Source: Gemmataceae bacterium
GTDB lineage: Bacteria; Planctomycetota; Planctomycetia; Gemmatales; Gemmataceae
NCBI GenBank assembly: GCA_020847555.1
Contig: JADLBT010000008.1
Span: 1 to 43,089, forward strand
Length of the DNA stretch: 43,089 nt
Direction of reading: 5' to 3'
Part shown: positions 1 to 7,071 of the stretch, in pieces
Numbering within the stretch: position 1 is the first letter of the stretch
Layout of the letters: each line of letters starts with the position of its first letter
The notes under the pieces: generated by a model
The model's database searches: none
The model's input: the letters and a program-made list of their open reading frames with translations, nothing else
Told to the model about the DNA's origin: nothing
Made by a program: the position numbers and the translations under genes

Positions 1-18
1 CCCCCCCCCCCCCCCCCC
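1..18. repeat. Homopolymer C run at window edge
   Basis: The first 18 bases are all C. This could be the end of one of the C-rich palindromes found elsewhere in the window, cut by the window edge, or a contig-end artefact. Nothing else is coded between it and the stop codon at 36. Confidence 0.6.
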
Positions 19-35
19 ACGCCTGGTAACCGCTC

Positions 36-1178
36 CTACGGCTGTTCCAGCTCGGCCTGGCGGATCGGGTCCGAGGTGCGGCGCAGCTGGGTCAGCCGGT
101 TCTGCGCCGCCTCAGCCTGACGCGACCCGGGGAAGCGCTGGATCAGGCGCTCCAGGCACGCGATCGCCTGCTGAGGCTGGCCGCGGCGCACCCACGTCTC
201 GGCCTGCGCCAGGTAGAGGCCGCCGAGCCGGTCACTCAGGCTTTCGCATACCGCCTGCAACCACTCCGGGTTATCCTTGATCTCCGCTGCGAGCTGGACC
301 GCCTGGGCCGCCTCCGGCAGATCGCCGTAGTGGGCGATCAGGGTTTCACAGCGGTCCAGGCAGGCCAGGAACTGCTGCTGCTTGCGGTCCTCGACCGCCC
401 GGGTGAGCAGTTCTTTCGCCCTGGTCTCGCGGACGCAGGCACGGGCGTCCGGGTTTCGACTGAGCGCGGCGAGCAGCTCGTTTGCTTGCCGGGCCGTCTG
501 CGTGCCGGCAAAGTCGCGGGTCAGGGTGTTCAGCGCCTCCAGCGCCTCCGTCGTTTTGCCCGCCTCGCCGAGCTGTCGGGCAGCGGCGAGGCGAGCGGCC
601 GCCTGCTGCTCCAGTTCCCGGAGCAGCGTCTCGGCCTTCGCCTGCACCGGGCGGCCCTTGCCGGCCTCAAGAACCCCGCGGAGCAGGGCGAGCGCCCGCG
701 CCGTGTCGCCCTTCCCGGCCGCCTTGACCGCCTCGGCGTGATCCCGGACCATCCAGTCGGGATTGGCGACAGTCGCCAGCGCGCGCTGCAGAGCCTCATG
801 GAACTGGGCGGCGTCGCGGTAGCCCTCGATGGTGTTGAGGATCTTCCCGTCCGGGCCGGCGAGGATGAGCGTCGGGAACAGCTGGACCTGGAGGGTCTGG
901 GTCAGTTCGCGGTCCCGGTTGGCGTCTACCTTGAGCGGGATGAACCGCTCGTTCAACATGCGGGCGACGGCCGGATCCTTGAATGTCGTCTCGTCCAGCT
1001 TGACGCAGTAATGGCAGTTGTCGGTGCCGAAGTCGAGGACCAGGGGGCGGCCCTTCTTCTCGGCCTCCCGCCGGGCGGCGGTGTAGTCGTGGCGCCACTG
1101 CACCTCCTGTGCGGCGGCCAACGAAGGAAGGGCGAGGCTCGCGAGGAGGGCGACGGACCAGGGGGTACACTTCCGCAT
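36..1178 (-). CDS. Exported thioredoxin-fold protein with TPR-like tail
   Basis: 380 aa. The N-terminus is a signal peptide: basic MRK, then a hydrophobic stretch ending in an AAAQ cleavage region near residue 24, so the protein should be periplasmic. Residues about 28-140 form a thioredoxin-like domain of the type found in DUF255/thiol-disulfide proteins, with a CxxC redox site C55-H-Y-C58 inside FGTDNCHYC and the typical following segment with a cis-proline region (LFPTLIL). Residues about 145-370 are alanine/leucine-rich helical repeats that look like TPR or Tol-Pal YbgF-like units, probably for protein contacts. A role in thiol oxidation, reduction or isomerisation in the periplasm is inferred from the fold; no substrate can be named. 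It ends just inside the window and lies downstream of xerC on the same strand with a 73-base gap, so co-transcription is possible. Confidence 0.85.
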   Translation of the reverse strand: MRKCTPWSVALLASLALPSLAAAQEVQWRHDYTAARREAEKKGRPLVLDFGTDNCHYCVKLDETTFKDPAVARMLNERFIPLKVDANRDRELTQTLQVQLFPTLILAGPDGKILNTIEGYRDAAQFHEALQRALATVANPDWMVRDHAEAVKAAGKGDTARALALLRGVLEAGKGRPVQAKAETLLRELEQQAAARLAAARQLGEAGKTTEALEALNTLTRDFAGTQTARQANELLAALSRNPDARACVRETRAKELLTRAVEDRKQQQFLACLDRCETLIAHYGDLPEAAQAVQLAAEIKDNPEWLQAVCESLSDRLGGLYLAQAETWVRRGQPQQAIACLERLIQRFPGSRQAEAAQNRLTQLRRTSDPIRQAELEQP

Positions 1179-1251
1179 GGCAGGGTTCCTTCTGTTGACG
1201 GCGGGTGCGAACGCAAGGTGTCGTGGTCGCGCCGGGCCACAGGCGACCCGG

Positions 1252-2148
1252 TCAGGCCCGGGGGTGGGCCTTGTCGTATGTCTCGCGCAGACGGCCGGCG
1301 GTCACGTGGGTGTAGATCTGGGTGGTTCCCAAACTTCGGTGGCCGAGGAGTTCCTGCACACTGCGGATGTCCGCCCCGCGGTCGAGCAGGTGGGTGGCGA
1401 AACTGTGCCGCAGCGTGTGCGGGCTGGTGCGCGGGTCAAGGCCGGCCTGGGCCAGGTACTTCTCCAGCAACCGGGCGACGCTCCGCGAGGTCAGCCGGGT
1501 TCCGCTCTTGTTCAGGAACAAAGCGGCTGGCCCCTTCCCTGGTCGGACCAGCGCCGGCCGGGCGCCGAGCCAGCGCTTCAGGGCGTCGGTCGCCTGCGGG
1601 CCGAGCAGGGCGAGGCGCTCGCGCTTCCCCTTGCCGCGCACCGTCGCCAGGCCGTCCGCCATGTCGAGATCCTCGACGTTCAGGCCGGTCAGCTCGCTGA
1701 CGCGCAGGCCGGCCGAGTAGAGAGTTTCCAGGATGGCCCGGTCGCGCAGGCCGGCCGGCGTGTCTCCCGGCGGGGCTTGCAGGAGCTGGCCGATCGCGTT
1801 CTCGCCGAGGAAGTGCGGCAACTTGCGGTCCTGACGCGGGCTGCGCAGTCCGTCGGCCGGGTTGGCGGTCAGCACTCCCTGCCGGCAGAGGAAGCGGCAC
1901 CAGGACCGGACGGCCGCCACCCGGCGGGCGACCGTCGCCCGGGCGTACCCCTGCTCGTGCAGCCAGACGATGTAGGCCCGGAGCAGGCGGGTCGTCAGGA
2001 GGGCGATGTCGAGGAGCCGGTCGGGGTGGCGCGTGCGGAAGAACTCCAGCGCCTGCGTCAGATCCTCTCGGTAGGATTTGACGGTGTGGGCGGAGGCGTT
2101 CTTCTCCAGGCCCAGGTGGCGGAGAAACTCGGCCACGGCTTCTTCCAT
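1252..2148 (-). CDS. xerC: Tyrosine recombinase XerC
   Basis: 298 aa, the usual length for XerC/XerD, the site-specific recombinases that resolve chromosome dimers at dif. The N-terminal SAM-like core-binding domain spans about residues 1-90 and the catalytic domain about 110-290. All catalytic residues can be read: R149 (SAGLRVSEL), K173 in the beta-hairpin (RGKGKRER), H244 and R247 (PHTLRHSFATHLL), H270 (LLGHRSLGTT) and the nucleophile Y279 (TQIYTHV). The C-terminus YDKAHPRA resembles XerC more than XerD, so I name it xerC; a single-Xer system using this protein alone is possible. It lies between the thioredoxin gene and a small hypothetical gene on the same strand, with a large hairpin repeat directly upstream of its start. 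Nothing suggests it belongs to an integrative element: no other mobility genes or attachment repeats are visible. Confidence 0.93.
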   Translation of the reverse strand: MEEAVAEFLRHLGLEKNASAHTVKSYREDLTQALEFFRTRHPDRLLDIALLTTRLLRAYIVWLHEQGYARATVARRVAAVRSWCRFLCRQGVLTANPADGLRSPRQDRKLPHFLGENAIGQLLQAPPGDTPAGLRDRAILETLYSAGLRVSELTGLNVEDLDMADGLATVRGKGKRERLALLGPQATDALKRWLGARPALVRPGKGPAALFLNKSGTRLTSRSVARLLEKYLAQAGLDPRTSPHTLRHSFATHLLDRGADIRSVQELLGHRSLGTTQIYTHVTAGRLRETYDKAHPRA

Positions 2149-2172
2149 CGCGGTCCACTCCCCTGTGGCGAG

Positions 2173-2227
2173 AACCTCTCCCCCCGGCCCCCTCCCCTGC
2201 GAGGGGAGGGGGCCGAGGGGAGAGGTT
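2173..2227. repeat. C/G-rich inverted repeat (CCCCTCTCCC family)
   Basis: Almost perfect inverted repeat with arms of about 26 bases (25 of 26 match) around a tiny loop near 2200. The outer ends are AACCTCTCCCC and GGGGAGAGGTT. It fills the gap between the stop of the 74-aa gene (2234) and the start of xerC (2148). Same family as the elements near 8880-8980, 12770-12825, 39723-39771 and 42938-43000. Confidence 0.8.
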
Positions 2228-2233
2228 GCACTT

Positions 2234-2458
2234 TCACCCCCGAAACCGCCGGCCGGGTGCGGCCGGAGCCTTCCCGCCCGCCTGCTGCCGCGCCTTCTCG
2301 GTCAGGACGGCGGCGTCGAACCAGCTGAAGGCCAGCTCCGGGTCGGCCGCCTGGTCGCGGAACGCCTCGATCAACGGCTGACGACTCGCGTCGTCGTAGA
2401 CGAAGATGTAGCGCTCCTCTCCCTTGATCAGGGCGAGGACGTTGAACTCGCGTGCCAC
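2234..2458 (-). CDS. Small hypothetical protein, 74 aa
   Basis: The frame starts at a GTG (2456-2458) preceded on the minus strand by GAGGTGA, a good Shine-Dalgarno at suitable spacing; there is no better ATG. The protein begins MAREFNVLALIKGEERYIFV, predicted as a small alpha/beta fold with an acidic patch (VYDDAS) followed by a helix (EAFRDQAADPELAFSWFDAA) and a basic, proline-rich tail. There is no signal peptide, membrane segment or known motif. I believe similar short proteins occur next to housekeeping genes in planctomycetes but cannot name a family. Codon use matches its neighbours, which supports a real gene. It is on the same strand as xerC, with a hairpin repeat between them. Function unknown. 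Confidence 0.65.
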   Translation of the reverse strand: MAREFNVLALIKGEERYIFVYDDASRQPLIEAFRDQAADPELAFSWFDAAVLTEKARQQAGGKAPAAPGRRFRG

Positions 2459-2616
2459 CGGTCACCTCATCGTGCGCCAGGGAGTCTGAGGGTCCGGTGA
2501 GCAATATCGACGCGGGCCGCGCGGAGACTTTGCCGGAAAGTCCGATGGCCTGGAACAGGAAAAGGGCGGTGGCGGTACGCCTTGCTTCCTCCGCCCGACC
2601 CGCCCAGACCTCCCGC

Positions 2617-3024
2617 TCAGCGCGGGCCGTGGTAGCTGGCACAGCTCGTCGCGGTCTCCCAGAGGTGGACCTCCGTGACGGGGAAACCGGCGGACGCAGT
2701 GAAGTCGTAAATCAGGCGGGCGAGGTGTTCGGCGGTCGGGTTGACGTCCATGACGAAGACCGGCTCGCCCTGCGCCTGGAGGACGGGCAGGGCCGGGTCG
2801 TCGCGGTGCAGCACCATGCGGTGGTCGAGGTTGGCGTCGATCCAGCCGCCGACGACCTGCTTGACCCGGCCGAAGTCCACGACCATGCCGAGAGCGTCGA
2901 GTCGGGCCGCCTCGAGGACGATGACGGCGCGACCGTTGTGGCCGTGCAGGAAGCGGCACTTGCCGTCGTGGCCGAGCAGGCGGTGGCCGTAGCAGAAGTG
3001 GATCTCACGGGTCACGCGGTGCAT
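2617..3024 (-). CDS. 6-pyruvoyl-tetrahydropterin synthase family (QueD-like)
   Basis: 135 aa using the ATG at 3024, which is preceded by a G-rich Shine-Dalgarno (GGGGGC); a longer in-frame start exists but adds an unrelated leader. The fold is the T-fold of COG0720 (PTPS/QueD). The zinc ligands are H14 (CYGHRL) and H27 and H29 (CRFLHGHNG), and C23 of the CxxxHGH motif is the expected catalytic cysteine. Further family landmarks are VVDFGRVK, NLDHRMVL, NPTAEHLARLIYD and the C-terminal VTEVHLWET with its glutamate. This C-x3-HGH pattern is typical of QueD (6-carboxy-5,6,7,8-tetrahydropterin synthase, queuosine/7-deazaguanine pathway). No queC, queE or queF is adjacent, so the exact reaction is inferred. 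A second paralogue with a different motif lies at 6516-7049. Confidence 0.85.
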   Translation of the reverse strand: MHRVTREIHFCYGHRLLGHDGKCRFLHGHNGRAVIVLEAARLDALGMVVDFGRVKQVVGGWIDANLDHRMVLHRDDPALPVLQAQGEPVFVMDVNPTAEHLARLIYDFTASAGFPVTEVHLWETATSCASYHGPR

Positions 3025-3110
3025 GCCCCCATTGTAAATCGGGGGCGCCCGCAGGCCAACGCGAGCCCGCACGGCCGGCGCGCGGCTGGTTCACAACCTC
3101 CTCGCCGCGC

Positions 3111-4559
3111 CTACGACTTCTTCTTCTTCGCGGGCGGCACCTTCCAGGTCGGCCCCTCGTTCACGACCTCGCGGTACATCGCCCGCAGCCGCTCGCTCAT
3201 CGTCCGCAGCCGCTGCGGCTCCTGCTTCGCCAGATCCTTCGTTTGGCCGACGTCGTCGCGGAGGTTGTACAGCTCGAACGTCGTCAGCTTCGCCTCCTTG
3301 ATTAGCTTCATGTCGCCGGTCACGAGGGCGGCGCCGGCCCCGGTTGGCAGCGGGGCGCAGCCGGCGAGCACGACCCAATCGCCGTCGCGCAGGGCGACGC
3401 GCGGCTCCCCCAGCGCGCGGTAGTAGTGCCCGAACCGCGGCGTCTTGCGCTCGATCTTCTTGCCCTCCAGCGCGGGCAGGAAGCTGGTGCCGTCGATCGG
3501 GCGGTCGGTCGGAACCTTCGCGCCGGCCGCCTGGCAGAGGGTCGGCAGCAGGTCGAGGCTCCACACCGTCACGTCGCTCGTCTTGCCGGGCTGCGTCTAG
3601 CCCGGCCAGCGCAGGATGCCCGGGACGCGAATGCCGCCCTCGAACAGCCACAGCTTGCGGCCGCGCAGCCGGCCCACGACGCCGTAGCTGCGCGTCGCGG
3701 TCGGGTAGCGGTTGAGCGTCTCCGGGCCGTTGTCGGACGCGAACAGCACGATCGTGTTGTCGGCAACGCCCAGTTCGTCCAGCGCCGCCAGGATGCGGCC
3801 GACGGCCCGGTCGATGTTCGTGACGTTGGCGAAGTACTGCGCCTCGTCCTGGTTGCGGGCCTTCGGGTAAGACGCGACCAGGTCGGCCGGCGACGCGACC
3901 TTTTCGTGCGGCTCGTGGAAGCAGGCGAACAGGAAGAACGGCTGCGGCCCGGCGCCGCCGGCCTTCAGCCAGGTGATGGCCTCGTCAGCGACGAGCTGGC
4001 AGGAGAAGCCCTTCAGCGGGCCGACCGCCTTGCCGTTGCGAACGAAGTTCTTCGGGTTCTCGTGCGTCGGGGCGGCGTTGTTCTGGGTGCTGAACCAGTG
4101 GTCGAATCCGTGGTCGCCTGGTTGCGGCTGCTTCGCCGAGTTAAACATGCCGTTGAGGTGCCACTTGCCGACGTGGGCGGTGCGGTAGCCGGCGCGGCGC
4201 AGGAGGGTGGCGAGGGTGGCCTCGCTGGCCGGCAGGTGCATCGGGTTGTTCGGGTTGATCCAGGTGTAGACGCCGCTACGGGTCGGGCACCGGCCGGTGA
4301 GCAACCCGGCGCGCGACGGCGAGCACACCGGGGAGGCGGAGTAGAACTCCGTGAACTGGACGCCCTGTTTCGCGAGCTTGTCGAGGTTCGGGGTGCGAAT
4401 CGTCGGGTGGCCGTAACAGGCGAGGTCGCCGTAGCCGAGGTCATCGCAGAGGAGGATCACGATGTTGGGCCGGTCCGGCTTTTTCTGCGCGGTCTGGCCG
4501 AAGGCGGCGGCCGGCGCCAGGAGCGGCAGTAGCAGGGCGATGCCGAGATACTTGCGCAT
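3111..4559 (-). pseudogene. Arylsulfatase-type sulfatase interrupted by one amber codon
   Basis: Read from the ATG at 4559 (Shine-Dalgarno GGGAGG upstream) this is a full-length type I sulfatase of 482 residues with a single in-frame TAG at 3597-3599, codon 321. The N-terminus is a signal peptide ending near AAAFGQ. The calcium-binding DD lies in LLCDDLGYGD, and the formylglycine signature C79-S-P-S-R83 with LLTGR is intact, as are KWHLN and FASDNGPE. After the stop the same frame continues with unbroken conservation: SLDLLPTLCQAAGAKVP, DGTSFLPALEGK, and ELYNLRDD near the C-terminus. In relatives the region reads like WPGK/R...PG, so the TAG is probably a point change from a Lys or Gln codon. 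The options are a recent pseudogene, a sequencing error, or readthrough. The product would hydrolyse sulfate esters of polysaccharides in the periplasm. It is downstream of the Tat-exported isomerase gene. Confidence 0.85.
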
Positions 4560-4692
4560 GAGAGCCTCCCGTGGGTGAAGGGCGATGGGGGATAGGGTCG
4601 TCCTCGGGTGGTCCGAAAGCAACCGCCCTGGGTGCCGGCTGTGCGCAGGTGGCCCAGCCAGTTGAGGGAGAGAGAAGAGGGGGAGGGGTTCC

Positions 4693-4726
4693 CCAAAGCC
4701 CACGGGCTGCAGCCCGTGGGCTTTGG
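4693..4726. repeat. Perfect palindrome of the AAAGCCCACGGG family
   Basis: A 34-base perfect palindrome built on CCAAAGCCCACGGG and its complement. It lies between the stop of the isomerase-like gene (4739) and the sulfatase start (4559), on the downstream side of the isomerase gene, where it could act as a transcription terminator or RNA-stabilising hairpin. Same family as the elements near 11161, 26561, 27460, 34909 and 38163. Confidence 0.85.
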
Positions 4727-4738
4727 AAAACTCTGCCC

Positions 4739-5647
4739 CTAATCCATCAGCCGCCGCAGCGCCGTCAGGTGGCGCGGGACGGCGACCTTCGGATCCTCGG
4801 CCGCCTCGTACTCCAGAGCGACATACCCGCGGTAGTTGACCGCCCGCAGCATTCCGACCAGGCGCTTCAGGTCGGCGGGCTCCGCCTGCGCGCCGGCCCG
4901 ACGGATGGCCGTCTTGAGCTGCGCCACCACCGCGTAGGGGGCGATGCGGGCCAGGTCGGCGTAGGGATCCTTGGTGTGGAAGTTGCCCGAGTCGAGGTTG
5001 ACGCCGAACCAGTCGTGCTTGACGCCCTTGACGATCGCGAGCATCTGCTCGACGTTGGCGGTGATGCCGCCGTGGTTCTCCAGCGCGAGGTAGATACCGA
5101 ACTGGCCGGCATGATCGCACGCCTCCTGGATGGCGGCGATGCAGCGGGCGCGGGCCTTCTCCTCGGCGTCGCCCTTCTCGACGTTGCCGGCGAAGATGCG
5201 GATCGTCTTGCCGCCCAGGCGCGAGGTGTGCTCGACCCAGCGCTTGACGTCGGCGATCTGCTCCTTGAGGCGCGCGGCGTTGGTAACGCAGAAGTTGTTG
5301 CCGACGGCGGTCCCGCTGATGTCGAGGCCGAGGCGGGTGCAGCGGCCCTTGAGGTCGGCGAGGTAGCGCGGCGTGGTCTCGCGGAAGTAGTAGGCGGTCA
5401 GCTCGACGGCCTCGGTGGGCGTGGTGGCGGCCGCGTCGATGAATTCCTCGAGGGTCATGGTCGGCTTCTGCTTGCCGCGCAGGCTGAGGAAGCGGTTGTA
5501 GCTGTAGGCGGCGAGGCTGAGACGCAGGCGGGCCTGCCCCTGGCGGCGGATCGGGTCGATAGCGTGGGCCTGTCCCTGGCCGGCGGCGAGGGCAGCGCCG
5601 GTGACGAGGGCGGTTTGGAGGAAGGCGCGTCGGGTCGGCGTGGTCAT
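4739..5647 (-). CDS. Tat-exported sugar phosphate isomerase/epimerase-like TIM barrel
   Basis: 302 aa. The N-terminus carries a twin-arginine signal (TRRAFLQTALVTGAALAAG), so the folded protein should be exported. The rest is a xylose-isomerase-like/AP-endonuclease-2 TIM barrel (COG1082): LSLAAYSYNRF at the first strand, VELTAYYF, AVGNNFC, IRIFAGNVE, LALENHGGIT with the metal-ligand Glu and His, FGVNLDSGNFH, and VALEYEAAEDP with a final Glu ligand. Members of this family isomerise or epimerise sugars or inositols using a divalent metal; many planctomycete paralogues have no known substrate. The gene is upstream of the sulfatase on the same strand, suggesting a joint role in using sulfated sugars, but the palindrome at 4693-4726 separates them. 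It is divergent from the HisA-like gene; on the minus strand TATGAT (complement of 5689-5694) could be a -10 box, with no clear -35. Confidence 0.85.
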   Translation of the reverse strand: MTTPTRRAFLQTALVTGAALAAGQGQAHAIDPIRRQGQARLRLSLAAYSYNRFLSLRGKQKPTMTLEEFIDAAATTPTEAVELTAYYFRETTPRYLADLKGRCTRLGLDISGTAVGNNFCVTNAARLKEQIADVKRWVEHTSRLGGKTIRIFAGNVEKGDAEEKARARCIAAIQEACDHAGQFGIYLALENHGGITANVEQMLAIVKGVKHDWFGVNLDSGNFHTKDPYADLARIAPYAVVAQLKTAIRRAGAQAEPADLKRLVGMLRAVNYRGYVALEYEAAEDPKVAVPRHLTALRRLMD

Positions 5648-5792
5648 GGTGGTCGCTCCAGTCGAGGACGAGGGATGGTGAGGGGGTTATCATACGATGA
5701 CGGGGCGCTTCCAGGCAGGGCCGGCACTGCGGGTGAGGCGCCGGGACGGTCGGCCCGGACCTTATTGACCAGAAGAGCCCAGCGACAATCAG

Positions 5793-6521
5793 ATGATGAT
5801 TATCCCTGTCCTCGACCTCCTCGCCGGCCAGGTGGTGCGTGGCATCGCCGGGCGCCGGCACGAGTATCGCCCGGTGGTCAGCCGCCTGACGTCGTCGGCC
5901 GAACCGCTCGCCGTCGCTCGCGCGTTTCGCGATCGCTTCGGGCTGACGACCCTCTACCTCGCCGATCTCGACGCCATTGCCGGCGCGGCCCCTGCCGTGC
6001 CCACCTACGCCGCGCTCCGGGCGGACGGCTTCCGCCTCTGGGTCGATGCGGGCGTGCGCCGCGCCTCGGATGCGGCACTGCTGGCCGCGGCGGGGATCGA
6101 GGACATCGTGGCGGGGCTCGAAACACTCGAAGGACCGGCGGCACTGACGGAGTTGTGTCAGGTCCACGGTGCGGAGCACATGGTCTTTTCGCTGGATCTC
6201 AAGGGGGGAGAACCGCTCGGCGATTGCGCGGCGTGGGGGGCGACCGATGCGTGGGCGATCGCGCAGCGGGCCATCGCTTGCGGGGTGTGGCGCGCGCTCG
6301 TTCTCGACCTGGCGCGCGTCGGTGTCGGCGCGGGGACGGGCACCGAGGCGTTTTGTCGGCAGTTGGCGGAGTCCTGTCCGGGGCTGGAGATCATCGCGGG
6401 CGGCGGGGTGCGCGATGTCGGCGACCTGAAGCGCCTCGCGGGGTGCGGGGTGAAGGGCGCGCTCGTCGCGTCGGCGCTGCACGACGGACGGTTAACGCGG
6501 GCCGACCTCGAAGCACTATGA
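5793..6521 (+). CDS. HisA-like TIM-barrel protein of the H4MPT C1 group (COG1411 type)
   Basis: 242 aa. The (beta/alpha)8 barrel is clearly related to HisA/HisF: it starts IIPVLDLLAGQVV with the Asp equivalent to the first catalytic acid of HisA, has YLADLDAIAGA, WVDAGVRR, a second acid in FSLDLKGGEPL and the phosphate-binding ends EIIAGGGVRD and GALVASALHDG. It diverges strongly from true HisA and is not near other his genes. From memory, a HisA-related protein (COG1411) is a recurrent member of methanopterin-linked C1 gene islands, and its neighbours here (Mch, CitG-like, ATP-grasp proteins) fit that. The reaction is unknown; a step in pterin or cofactor side-chain synthesis is inferred. 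Two ATG codons stand in tandem at the start. The last 6 bases overlap the last 6 of the convergent PTPS gene. Confidence 0.85.
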   Translation: MMIIPVLDLLAGQVVRGIAGRRHEYRPVVSRLTSSAEPLAVARAFRDRFGLTTLYLADLDAIAGAAPAVPTYAALRADGFRLWVDAGVRRASDAALLAAAGIEDIVAGLETLEGPAALTELCQVHGAEHMVFSLDLKGGEPLGDCAAWGATDAWAIAQRAIACGVWRALVLDLARVGVGAGTGTEAFCRQLAESCPGLEIIAGGGVRDVGDLKRLAGCGVKGALVASALHDGRLTRADLEAL

Positions 6522-7049
6522 GCGGCGCAGCTCGCAGACCGCTGACTGACCGACGTTCTCCTCGACCTCGACGCGCAGCACGCGCGGCTCGTACTGATGG
6601 TGGCGCCACAGCTCCTCGGTCAGACGCTGAGCAATGTGGCGCGCCAGCAGCTCGGCGGTCGTGTTCTCAATGGGCAGCAGAATGCAATCGCCGCGCGGAA
6701 AGAGCCATTCCCGATCGCGATAGCGCACACGCACCGACTGCTGCCCCTCCTCCAGATGGATCAGGCGGTTCTGCGTCGGCAAGAGCATGTGGTGGTCCAG
6801 CTCGTCCGTGATCGCCCGCGCGAGCCGCTTCAGCGCGATGAAGTCGAAGACGTAAGCGTTCTCATCCAGGTCGCCCTCGACCTCGACCGTGGCGCGGTAG
6901 TTGTGCCCGTGCAGGCGCTCGCACTTGTCGCCCTCGTAGCTGATGAAGTGCCCGGCGCAGAACGTGAATGTGTCCTTGGCGACGCGGACGAGGAAGCGCT
7001 CGGCCAGAGCGGCGGCGGGGGCCGGCTGCGTGGTGGCTGGCGAGATCAT
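6516..7049 (-). CDS. 6-pyruvoyl-tetrahydropterin synthase family, CExxHGH type
   Basis: 177 aa from the ATG at 7049 (GGAG upstream). The T-fold of COG0720 is clear after about 20 low-complexity residues: zinc ligands H34 (FCAGHFI), H47 and H49, and the active-site motif C43-E44-R-L-H-G-H. From memory, subfamilies of COG0720 differ here: QueD has CxxxHGH, PTPS-III (a FolB substitute acting on dihydroneopterin compounds) has ExxHGH, and a mixed class has CExxHGH. This protein has both Cys and Glu, unlike the paralogue at 2617-3024. Later landmarks are YVFDFIALKR, ELDHHMLLP and LPIENTTAELLARHI. Being last in the run with mch and other H4MPT genes, it most plausibly makes the 6-substituted pterin precursor of the C1 carrier. 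It follows the CitG-like gene by 22 bases and overlaps the HisA-like gene tail to tail. Confidence 0.87.
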   Translation of the reverse strand: MISPATTQPAPAAALAERFLVRVAKDTFTFCAGHFISYEGDKCERLHGHNYRATVEVEGDLDENAYVFDFIALKRLARAITDELDHHMLLPTQNRLIHLEEGQQSVRVRYRDREWLFPRGDCILLPIENTTAELLARHIAQRLTEELWRHHQYEPRVLRVEVEENVGQSAVCELRRS

Positions 7050-7071
7050 GGGAAGTGCTCCTGCTCCGGCG

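Noticed and set aside
330..1700. A 456-codon open frame on plus opposite the thioredoxin-like and xerC genes
   Set aside because: It spans two unrelated minus-strand genes and the gap between them and shows no domain.
1252..2148. XerC as the integrase of a mobile element
   Set aside because: There is no nearby tRNA, direct repeat, excisionase or cargo; the C-terminus and length fit the chromosomal XerC.
5689..5769. TATGAT on minus and TTGACC on plus as divergent promoters in front of the isomerase-like and HisA-like genes
   Set aside because: Each box lacks a convincing partner at correct spacing, so I do not list them as promoters.
3597..6482. A 961-codon open frame on minus covering sulfatase and isomerase regions
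   Set aside because: Only the part after the ATG at 4559 matches a family (sulfatase N-terminus). The upstream part runs through the isomerase-like gene in another frame and antisense to the HisA-like gene and has Arg/Pro-rich shadow composition.
5793..6521. True HisA of histidine biosynthesis
   Set aside because: The sequence diverges from HisA beyond the barrel and phosphate motifs, there are no his genes nearby, and the context is the H4MPT group.
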